This document shows positions 17,722 through 24,444 of a DNA stretch of 64,000 nt, piece by piece (the first letter of the stretch is position 1; each line of letters begins with the position of its first letter). The notes under the pieces are model-generated. The model saw only the letters and a program-made list of their open reading frames with translations. It did no database searches and was not told where the DNA came from. The DNA is from Allobosea sp. BK604. GTDB taxonomy: Bacteria > Pseudomonadota > Alphaproteobacteria > Rhizobiales > Beijerinckiaceae. Made by a program: the position numbers and the translations under genes. Location of the stretch: the NCBI RefSeq assembly GCF_004341515.1, contig NZ_SLZF01000015.1, positions 1 through 64,000 on the forward strand, in the 5' to 3' direction.

Positions 17722-17760
17722 GGTCAAAAATTTGACCATATGTAAAATCAGGTCTATGAT
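17722..17760 (+). promoter_or_regulatory. Sigma70-like promoter with palindromic operator over the -35 box
   Basis: TTGACC (17732-17737) and TATGAT (17755-17760) are separated by exactly 17 bases. The palindrome GGTCAAA-AA-TTTGACC (17722-17737) overlaps the -35 box, as expected for a repressor site. It lies 115 bases before the FMN monooxygenase start. The -10 and following bases (TCTATGATTTTCAAA) recur as TCTATGATATTCAAA at 23385. Confidence 0.7.
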
Positions 17761-17874
17761 TTTCAAAATCAACGAGACGGGCGGCCTTTTCAAGAACGGT
17801 CGCAAAGCGGTTTCGAGGGGAAGGCTTCCGGCTGTCGCGTGACGGCACGGCAGAGCCGCGAAAGGTGCTGTATC

Positions 17875-19230
17875 ATGAGCGAACAACCACGACAGATGCA
17901 TCTCGGGGTGCTCCTTCTGGCCGCCGGCAACGTCGTTTCCGGCTGGCGGATGCCGGAGGCGCAGGCCGGGTCGCAGAATTTTCCGCTGATCCAGCAGGTC
18001 GCCAACACGGCCGAGCGCGGAAAGTTGGATTTCATTTTCCTGGCCGATGCGGTCAACACCTTTGCCGGGATGCACCCGTCCATGGTGCTGCGCCTCGAGC
18101 CGCTGACTCTGCTCGCCGCGCTCGCCATGAGCACGAGCCGGATCGGCCTGGCGGCGACAGCGTCGACGACCTACACCGAGCCCTATAATCTGGCGCGGAT
18201 GCTGGCCTCGATCGACCATCTCAGCGGCGGCCGCGTCGCCTGGAACGTGGTCACCGGCGCCTTTGCCGAGGCTGCCGCGAATTTCGGCACGGCCAAGCAC
18301 CCGCCGCATGAAGAGCGCTACGCGATCGCCGAAGAATTCGTCAAGGTCGCCAAGGGTCTCTGGGATAGCTGGGAAGAAGATTCCTTTGTAATGGACAAGG
18401 CGAGCGGCAAATATGTCGACGCCGACAAGATGCACGTCCTTAATCACCATGGAAAATTCTTCCAGGTGAAGGGGCCGCTCAACATCACCCGGCCGCCGCA
18501 GGGCTATCCGGTCATCTTGCAGGCCGGCGCCTCCGATACGGGTTGCAACTTCGCGGCGGCCGAGGCGGATGTCGTCTTCGTCGTCCAGCAGAACAAGGAT
18601 GCCGCGCTTGCCTTCGCCAACCGCCTGCGCGGGCTGGCGGAGCAATATGGGCGCAATCCGGCGCATCTGAAGATCATGCCCGGCATCTGCCCGATCGTCG
18701 GCTCGACCGAGGCCGAGGCGCGCGCCAAGCTCGCCGAGCTCGGCGCGCTGGTCGATCCGGTCTACGCGATGAAGGTCCTATCGGAGCGCACCGGGCACGA
18801 CATGTCGGTCTTCCCGCTCGATGGTCCCGTGCCGGAACTGCCGCCCTCCACGATCATGCAGGGGCATGCGATCACGCTGGCCAAGACGGCGCGCGAGCGC
18901 AACATGACCGTGCGCGAGCTGCGCGATTTCGTCGGCATGAGCATGGGCCACAAGCTGATCTGCGGCTCGCCCGAGCAGATCGCCGACGAACTGGAGGACT
19001 GGTTCAGGGCCGGTGCCGGCGACGGCTTCAACCTGCTGCCGCCCTGGTTCCCTGGCGGCATGGACGATTTCGTCGATCATGTCGTGCCGGTTCTGCAAAA
19101 GCGCGGCCTGTTCCGGACCGAATATACCGGTCACACCTTGCGGGAGCATCTCGGCATTCCCCGCCCGGACCATCCCGCGAAACAGCGAGCGGCCAGCGCT
19201 ACCGGCGTTTCTGAGCCTGTGCTCACGTAA
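17875..19230 (+). CDS. LLM class FMN-dependent monooxygenase (NtaA/SnaA/DszA/SoxA family)
   Basis: 451 residues, typical for the NtaA/SnaA/DszA branch of flavin-dependent two-component monooxygenases. Visible family segments are HLGVLLLAAG, FIFLADA, LAATASTTYTEPYNLARMLASIDHLSGGR and AWNVVTG near 125. Relatives attack nitrilotriacetate, EDTA, dibenzothiophene sulfone or pristinamycin. The reduced FMN it needs would come from the flavin reductase at 22524. An ABC importer of the sulfonate/nitrate type lies between them, so the unit imports and oxidises one compound. Confidence 0.93.
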   Translation: MSEQPRQMHLGVLLLAAGNVVSGWRMPEAQAGSQNFPLIQQVANTAERGKLDFIFLADAVNTFAGMHPSMVLRLEPLTLLAALAMSTSRIGLAATASTTYTEPYNLARMLASIDHLSGGRVAWNVVTGAFAEAAANFGTAKHPPHEERYAIAEEFVKVAKGLWDSWEEDSFVMDKASGKYVDADKMHVLNHHGKFFQVKGPLNITRPPQGYPVILQAGASDTGCNFAAAEADVVFVVQQNKDAALAFANRLRGLAEQYGRNPAHLKIMPGICPIVGSTEAEARAKLAELGALVDPVYAMKVLSERTGHDMSVFPLDGPVPELPPSTIMQGHAITLAKTARERNMTVRELRDFVGMSMGHKLICGSPEQIADELEDWFRAGAGDGFNLLPPWFPGGMDDFVDHVVPVLQKRGLFRTEYTGHTLREHLGIPRPDHPAKQRAASATGVSEPVLT

Positions 19231-19412
19231 TCGCGGCCTTGGGACGCCAGAGGCCTAAGCAATGTGAAGATGAACGTCGCGTGCGGTAGTCAAATATCGC
19301 CTGCGGCGGGCCCTTCTTCATGTCTCGCGACAGAGATCATCCTGCCCGGCATCGCACCATGCTCGTTTCAGGTGCAGTCTTTGAGGTAGTTGCCTAAATT
19401 TACATAGAGTGA

Positions 19413-19446
19413 AATTTTGATATCCGTCTTGAATGACATCAAAATT
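19413..19446. promoter_or_regulatory. Inverted repeat upstream of the ABC importer
   Basis: AATTTTGAT (19413-19421) and ATCAAAATT (19438-19446) are exact nine-base arms around 16 bases. It lies in the AT-rich part of the 341-base gap 19231-19571, ahead of the importer genes, and could be an operator or a transcript hairpin. The rest of the gap shows no gene. Confidence 0.45.
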
Positions 19447-19571
19447 CATGCAATCAAATACAAGCTCGCAGCTTTTGCCACAGCGTGGATCGGGAGGCGG
19501 CCGCTGGTCGCATCGTTCTTGCAGGTCATGGTCGCATGCAGGCCGCCGCGTCGCCAGTTCGGGATGATGAA

Positions 19572-20384
19572 ATGAATCTTGTTTCTCCGCGCAACGACGG
19601 CATCGCCCACACTGCCGTGCCGCATGCGGATTTCATGCTTCTCGAAGGCATCACCAAGACCTTCGACACGGCCTCGGGCGATACGGTCCAGGCACTGCGG
19701 CGGGTCGATCTGGCGATCGGCGATGGTCAGTTCGCGTCGGTCATCGGTTCGTCCGGCTGCGGCAAGACCACATTGATGCGGATCATCGCCGGACTCGAGC
19801 TCGACTATGGCGGGCGCGTCACCATTGGCGGGCGTGCGCATTCCGGGCCGAGCCGCGATATCGGCATCGTCTTCCAGGACGCCAACCTGCTGCCCTGGCG
19901 CACCATTCTCGACAACGTCATGCTGCCGGCCGAGGTGCTGAAGCTCGATCGCCAGGCTTCGCTCGACCGGGCGAAATGGCTGATCAGCCTGGTTGGGCTC
20001 GGCGGTTTCGAGGCGCGCTATCCCTCGGAACTCTCGGGCGGCATGCGCCAGCGCGCCGCAATCGCCCGCGCCCTCGTCCACGACCCCTCGGTGCTGCTGA
20101 TGGACGAGCCCTTCGGCGCGCTCGACGCCCTGACGCGCGAGACGATGAATCTCGAGCTGCTGAAAATCTGGTCGGCCGCCAAGAAGACCGTGTTCATGAT
20201 CACGCATTCGATCACGGAAGCCGTGTTCATGAGCGACCGCGTCATCGTGATGACGCCGCGTCCCGGACGCGTGGTCGATGACGTCACTATCGACCTGCCG
20301 CGACCGCGGACGCTCGACCTGATGAGCGAGCCGCAGTTCGGCGATTACACGCGCAAGCTTCGGCGGCGGTTGAACGAAGCCTGA
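19572..20384 (+). CDS. ABC transporter ATP-binding protein (SsuB/TauB type)
   Basis: 270 residues from ATG 19572; a GTG at 19485 is open upstream but poorly supported. Walker A GSSGCGKT (59-66), Q-loop VFQDANLLPW, signature LSGGMRQR (154-161), Walker B VLLMDEP and the THSITEAVFMSDRV switch are all present. It energises the following permease and binding protein, a nitrate/sulfonate/bicarbonate-type importer, placed between an FMN monooxygenase and its flavin reductase. Confidence 0.93.
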   Translation: MNLVSPRNDGIAHTAVPHADFMLLEGITKTFDTASGDTVQALRRVDLAIGDGQFASVIGSSGCGKTTLMRIIAGLELDYGGRVTIGGRAHSGPSRDIGIVFQDANLLPWRTILDNVMLPAEVLKLDRQASLDRAKWLISLVGLGGFEARYPSELSGGMRQRAAIARALVHDPSVLLMDEPFGALDALTRETMNLELLKIWSAAKKTVFMITHSITEAVFMSDRVIVMTPRPGRVVDDVTIDLPRPRTLDLMSEPQFGDYTRKLRRRLNEA

Positions 20385-20424
20385 TCGCCAACGCCTCTTC
20401 CCGGTTTTCGCAGGAGTAGCTGGA

Positions 20425-21252
20425 ATGACCACCGTGATGACTGCCTCGGATGCTCAAGGCAAGATCCGGCCATCGTCCAAGCCGCGGAAGAAGGGGCTCG
20501 ACCGGCATGCCCGCCTGATCTCGATCGCGGGCTTCGTGTTCCTGATCGCCTTCTGGGAGGTGTCGGTCCGGCTCTTCTCGGTGCCGAACTATATCCTGCC
20601 GCCGCCATCCGAGGTCGCCGTGGCGCTCTATCGCGGCATCGCCTCGGGACTGCTGATCTACCATTTCGGCTTCACGGCCTTCCAGACGCTGACCGGCTTC
20701 GCGATCGCAGCCGTGGTCGGCGTGCTGATCGGCACGCTGGTGACGCAGTTCAAGATCCTCGACCTTGTCGTCTACCCATGGGTCGTCTCGATCCAGACCT
20801 TGCCGAAGGTTGCGATCGCGCCGCTGATCATCGTCTGGGCCGGCTATGGCATCCAGTCGAAGATCATCATCGTCATGCTGTCCTCGCTCTTCCCGATCCT
20901 GGTCAACACGATCGTCGGGATGCGCTCCTGCGACCAGGGCAAGCTCGACCTGATGCGCTCGCTGCAGGCGACGCGCTGGGAAACCTTCCGCAAGGTCCAG
21001 CTTCCCAATGCGCTGCCCTTCATCTTCGCAGGCCTCAACGTCTCGATCATCTTCGCGATCCTGGGCTCGATCGTCGGTGAATTCGTCGGCTCGCGCGCCG
21101 GCCTGGGCAATCAGATCCTCGAGGCGAACGTGCAGTTCAACGTCGCCCTCATCTTCGCGGTCCTGGTCATTCTCGGCCTGTTCGGCCTGACCTTGAGCAC
21201 GATCATGCGCGCCATCCAGAAGCGCGTCCTGTTCTGGCATTCGGCCTCGTAG
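20425..21252 (+). CDS. ABC transporter permease (SsuC/TauC type)
   Basis: 275 residues with six predicted membrane helices and the cytoplasmic EAA-type loop (MRSLQATRWETFRKVQLPNA) that contacts the ATPase. A basic N terminus (KPRKKGLDRHA) precedes the first helix. It lies 40 bases behind the ATPase gene and 69 bases ahead of the binding protein. Inner membrane channel of the importer. Confidence 0.93.
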   Translation: MTTVMTASDAQGKIRPSSKPRKKGLDRHARLISIAGFVFLIAFWEVSVRLFSVPNYILPPPSEVAVALYRGIASGLLIYHFGFTAFQTLTGFAIAAVVGVLIGTLVTQFKILDLVVYPWVVSIQTLPKVAIAPLIIVWAGYGIQSKIIIVMLSSLFPILVNTIVGMRSCDQGKLDLMRSLQATRWETFRKVQLPNALPFIFAGLNVSIIFAILGSIVGEFVGSRAGLGNQILEANVQFNVALIFAVLVILGLFGLTLSTIMRAIQKRVLFWHSAS

Positions 21253-21321
21253 CCACGCCAGATCTCATCAGATGAATACTGCAGGCAATGCAGACGCCAT
21301 AAGCAACAAAGGAGCGGGAAC

Positions 21322-22374
21322 ATGTTTGAACGGCTCAAATATCTGGCAGCCATCTCCGTGGCCGCCGGTGCAGTCTTGGGGGCAACCGTCGTCCAGGCCG
21401 CAGACAAGGTGGTCTACGCGCTGACGACGACGAACATCTCGGTGGGCAACGCGGCACAGTCCTCGGTGCCGCTCGGGATGGAATACTGGAAGAAGGAAGG
21501 GCTGGACGTCAGCGTCATCGGCCTTGCCGGCACGATGCTCGGCGTGCAGCAGATCGCGACGGGTGCGGTGCAATTCGCGACGGCGGGGCCGGAGACGGTG
21601 ATGATTGCCCGGCAGAAGGGCCTGCCGATCGTCGCGGTCTACGTCATGTCGACGCCGATCTACGAGACGGTCGTCACCGACGACAAGATCAAGAGCTTCA
21701 AGGACCTGAAGGGCATGACGATCGGTCTGCCGGAGATGGCCTCGGGCTCGCTGCCCTATGCGCGCTCGGCCGTAAAAGATGCCGGGCTCGATCCCGACAA
21801 GGACGTGAAGTTCATCTCGGTCGGCCTTGGCTCCTCGGCCGCCAATGCGATCCGCCAGAAGGAGATCGCGGCCTGGTCGGTCTGGGATACCGGCGTCTCG
21901 GCCCTGGAGAATAGCGGCTTCAAGTTCACCAAGATCGACCCGCCCTGGCTCTCGAAAATGCCGGGCAACGTCATCATCACCCATGAGGACCTGGTGAAGA
22001 ACCATCCGGAGGTGGTGGTGAAGTTCCTGCGCGGCCTGGCGAAGGCGACGGCCTTCTCGCTCGCCAATCCCGAGGCGACGATCCGCAATCATTGGGCGAT
22101 GTATCCGGCGACCAAGCCGCAGGAGGTCACGCCCAAGACCTTCGCCGACTCGGTCAACATCTACAAGTCGCGCGCCTCGCGCATGGTGAAGTCGCCCGGC
22201 CGCAAATGGGGCGAGAGCGTCGATGCGGAGTGGGACAACATCCTCCGCTATTCGGTCGAGCCGCTCGGCGGCACCGAGGCGATGCGGGCCTCCTACACCA
22301 ACAGGTTCATCGACGAGGTCAACAAATTCGACGACGCGGCGGTGGATGCCGAGGCCAAGGCCTCGAAGTGGTGA
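21322..22374 (+). CDS. ABC transporter substrate-binding protein (SsuA/NMT1 type)
   Basis: 350 residues with a Sec signal peptide (LKYLAAISVAAGAVLGATVV, cleavage near QAAD about residue 27). The mature part follows the NMT1/THI5-like periplasmic fold (GMEYWKKEGLDVSVIGLAGT; GLGSSAANAIRQKEIAAWSVWDTG). Ligands of the family include sulfonates, taurine, nitrate and thiamine pyrimidines. AAGGAGCGGG lies before ATG 21322. A strong hairpin follows the stop, so expression of the flavin reductase gene may be partly uncoupled. Confidence 0.92.
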   Translation: MFERLKYLAAISVAAGAVLGATVVQAADKVVYALTTTNISVGNAAQSSVPLGMEYWKKEGLDVSVIGLAGTMLGVQQIATGAVQFATAGPETVMIARQKGLPIVAVYVMSTPIYETVVTDDKIKSFKDLKGMTIGLPEMASGSLPYARSAVKDAGLDPDKDVKFISVGLGSSAANAIRQKEIAAWSVWDTGVSALENSGFKFTKIDPPWLSKMPGNVIITHEDLVKNHPEVVVKFLRGLAKATAFSLANPEATIRNHWAMYPATKPQEVTPKTFADSVNIYKSRASRMVKSPGRKWGESVDAEWDNILRYSVEPLGGTEAMRASYTNRFIDEVNKFDDAAVDAEAKASKW

Positions 22375-22399
22375 GCTGAAGCCGGCGACCCTTACGCTG

Positions 22400-22425
22400 C
22401 CAGACGAGGCTTGCGCCTCGTCTGG
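22400..22425 (+). terminator. Strong hairpin after the binding-protein gene
   Basis: CCAGACGAGG (22400-22409) pairs perfectly with CCTCGTCTGG (22416-22425) around a six-base loop, 26 bases after the stop. No T run follows, so it may be a processing or mRNA-stabilising hairpin rather than a full terminator. Confidence 0.65.
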
Positions 22426-22477
22426 GCCTGGGGCGGATAGCGGGGTCGCGCGCAGCAAGACGCCGGGCGGGCTCGCG

Positions 22478-22509
22478 TCGAGGCGGCCCAGAAGCGCGGA
22501 AATGCTCTA
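22478..22509. repeat. Partial copy of palindromic extragenic repeat
   Basis: The right arm AAGCGCGGAAATGCTCTAG repeats the end of the elements at 4507-4564 and 23039-23096. It lies directly ahead of the flavin reductase gene and appears truncated. Confidence 0.55.
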
Positions 22510-22523
22510 GGGATGGAATAGCA

Positions 22524-23039
22524 ATGAAGGCGCCCAAGGATTTGCCGCTCGATGCCCTCGCGTTCCGCGACAGAATGGGACGGTACGCATCCGGCATCAC
22601 GATCATCGGCGGCCTGGTCGGGGACGAGCCTGCCGGCTTTACCTGCCAATCGTTCTACAGCGTGTCGAGCGATCCGCCGCTGGTCTCGTTCTGCGTGATG
22701 AAGACCTCGACAAGCTGGCCGCGCATCCGCCCCGGCGGACGCTTCTCCGTCAATGTCCTGTCCGAGGGGCAGCAGGAGATCTCACGGGCCTTTGCCCGCT
22801 CCGGCGGACAGAAATGGCTCGGCATCAAATGGGGGCTGTCGCTCGGCGGCAATCCGCTGATCGAGAAGACGCTGATGTGGCTCGACTGCGAGGTCTTCGC
22901 CGAGCACGAGGCGGGCGACCACTTCATCGTCATCGGCAAGGTCAAGGACATGAGCCCGGCCGACTGGCACGAGCATGGCACGCCGCTGCTCTATTTCCGC
23001 GGCCAGTATCATCACCTGCGCAGCGCGGCGACGGCCTGA
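22524..23039 (+). CDS. Flavin reductase (HpaC/DIM6 family)
   Basis: 171 residues of the short-chain flavin reductase family. Motifs: FRDRMGRYASGITIIGG at 14-30, GFTCQSFYSVSSDPPLVSFCV at 38-58, GGRFSVNVLSEGQQEISRAFA. It should supply reduced FMN to the LLM-class monooxygenase encoded at 17875, from which it is separated by the importer genes. Flanked by extragenic repeats on both sides, so it forms the end of this unit. Confidence 0.9.
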   Translation: MKAPKDLPLDALAFRDRMGRYASGITIIGGLVGDEPAGFTCQSFYSVSSDPPLVSFCVMKTSTSWPRIRPGGRFSVNVLSEGQQEISRAFARSGGQKWLGIKWGLSLGGNPLIEKTLMWLDCEVFAEHEAGDHFIVIGKVKDMSPADWHEHGTPLLYFRGQYHHLRSAATA

Positions 23040-23096
23040 TGCGTCAAAACTATAGGCAGGAGATTTTCGCGATTCGAAGAAACGCGGAAATGCTCC
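23039..23096. repeat. Palindromic extragenic repeat, second copy
   Basis: ATGCGTCAAAAC followed by ATTTTCGCGATTCGAAG and AACGCGGAAATGCTC matches 4507-4564 with a few changes. Arms around ATTTTCGCG and CGCGGAAAT form a hairpin immediately after the flavin reductase stop. Confidence 0.7.
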
Positions 23097-23171
23097 AGGC
23101 GCCGTCTCGCAATGCGCCGCCGCAAGAGGCTGAGAGGGGCCCGGCGGCAAGCGCGACCAGAGGGGGAGCAG

Positions 23172-23315
23172 ATGGCAGGATTGCGCATGCTCTGGAATCA
23201 CGTCCGGAGCTACCTGATGGAAGCCGCTTGGGAAATCGGGAGGGGACATTGCGTCTACTCCCCCGACGACATGGTCTCCACGATGGTCTTGTCCGATCTT
23301 CGCGAGCGCGAGTGA
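23172..23315 (+). CDS. Possible small protein (47 residues), unrecognised
   Basis: ATG 23172 follows AGGGGGAGCAG, one of the best ribosome sites in the region, and opens a 47-residue frame: MAGLRMLWNHVRSYLMEAAW then EIGRGHCVYSPDDMVSTM and an acidic/basic tail LSDLRERE. It is amphipathic rather than membrane-spanning and contains one Cys and one His. It stands alone between an extragenic repeat and the molybdenum hydroxylase operon. Support is only ribosome site and sensible composition; it may be spurious. Confidence 0.4.
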   Translation: MAGLRMLWNHVRSYLMEAAWEIGRGHCVYSPDDMVSTMVLSDLRERE

Positions 23316-23370
23316 GCGGGGCAGATCAGCGCTCCCCGATCTTCGCGTGGTTCCAGCCGCCAGCATGAGC

Positions 23371-23401
23371 CGGGTTAAAAAATTTCTATGATATTCAAAT
23401 C
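23371..23401 (+). promoter_or_regulatory. Candidate promoter element shared with the monooxygenase promoter
   Basis: GGGTTAAAAAATT followed by TCTATGATATTCAAA (23385-23399) resembles GGGTCAAAAATTT and TCTATGATTTTCAAA at 17721-17767. TATGAT would be a -10 box, but no good -35 lies 17 bases upstream. It sits 190 bases ahead of the molybdenum hydroxylase operon. The rest of 23316-23589 shows no convincing gene. Confidence 0.35.
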
Positions 23402-23589
23402 GCCTTTGCCGCAGTTCAAGCCGTGCCATAGGGTGTGCCAGCATCGGGATGGCATTGGGGATGGGTCATGAATGTGTCGGGACCGATCTGCGTGGAGCGA
23501 CCATCCGGGCCGATTTTTCCTGCGCTAGGCTTTAGAATCGTTACCGTGCCGACCTTGCGCCGCTCCAGTTCCGGATTTGAATCCCGCTC

Positions 23590-24444
23590 ATGAAGCCTGC
23601 TTCCTTCGTTTATGTCCGGCCGGGCTCGCGCTCCGAGATCGTGGCTGCTCTCGCCGAGCACGGCGCCGACGGCAAGGTCCTGGCCGGCGGCCAGAGCCTG
23701 GTCGCGGCCATGAACTTCCGGCTGGCCCGGCCCGGCGTCATCATCGACATCAACCGGGCGGGCGATCTCGATTATTTGCGGCCGTCGGGCGATGTCCTGG
23801 CGATCGGCGCGCTGACGCGCCATGCGGCCTTCCACAAGCCGCCCGTCGAGGGGCCGCTTGGTGCGCTGCTGGCCAAGGTCGTCCGCCATATCGCGCATTA
23901 CCCGATCCGTCAGCGCGGCACCTTCACGGGCAGCCTCGCCCATGCCGACCCGGCTTCCGAATGGTGCCTCGTCGCCGCCACGCTCGGCGCGGAGATGGTG
24001 ATCGCCAATAACAATGGCGAGCGGACCTGCCCGGCCGCGGAGTTCTTCCGGGGCACCTTCACCACAGCCGTCGGCGAACAGGATCTGCTTGCGGAGGTCC
24101 GCCTGCCCATGCTCGGTGCGGGCTGGCGCAGCGGCTTCCATGAATTCTCGCGGCGTGCCGGCGATTTCGCCCTGGCCATGTCGCTCGCCGCGCTCAAGCT
24201 CGAGAATGGCGTCATCACGGCGGCTCGGCTCGGCGTCGGAGGCGTCTCCGACCGGGCGATCCGGCTGTCCAAACTCGAACAGGAACTCGTCGGCAAGCCG
24301 CCGTCCAAGGCTCTGTTCCAGGATGTGGCGGCCTCGGCGCAGGCCGGTATCAGGCCCACGGCCGATATCCACGGCTCGTCCGAATATCGCAGCGACCTGA
24401 TCCGTGCCGTCGTCGGCCGCGCCCTGACCGAGGCAGCGGCATGA
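23590..24444 (+). CDS. Molybdenum hydroxylase FAD-binding (medium) subunit, CoxM type
   Basis: 284 residues. FAD contacts are recognisable at VLAGGQSLVAAMNFR (30-44) and RGTFTGSLAHADPASEW (108-124), and the C-terminal CO_deh_flav_C domain follows (SDRAIRLSKLEQEL). It accepts electrons from the 2Fe-2S subunit and passes them to a final acceptor. It is the only medium subunit in the cluster and must serve both large subunits encoded downstream. Its stop overlaps the next start by ATGA. Confidence 0.93.
   Translation: MKPASFVYVRPGSRSEIVAALAEHGADGKVLAGGQSLVAAMNFRLARPGVIIDINRAGDLDYLRPSGDVLAIGALTRHAAFHKPPVEGPLGALLAKVVRHIAHYPIRQRGTFTGSLAHADPASEWCLVAATLGAEMVIANNNGERTCPAAEFFRGTFTTAVGEQDLLAEVRLPMLGAGWRSGFHEFSRRAGDFALAMSLAALKLENGVITAARLGVGGVSDRAIRLSKLEQELVGKPPSKALFQDVAASAQAGIRPTADIHGSSEYRSDLIRAVVGRALTEAAA

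Noticed and set aside
23416..23590. Minus-strand C-terminal protein fragment ending PYGTA
   Set aside because: No start or ribosome site independent of the antisense frame and no recognisable family; possibly a remnant but not supportable.
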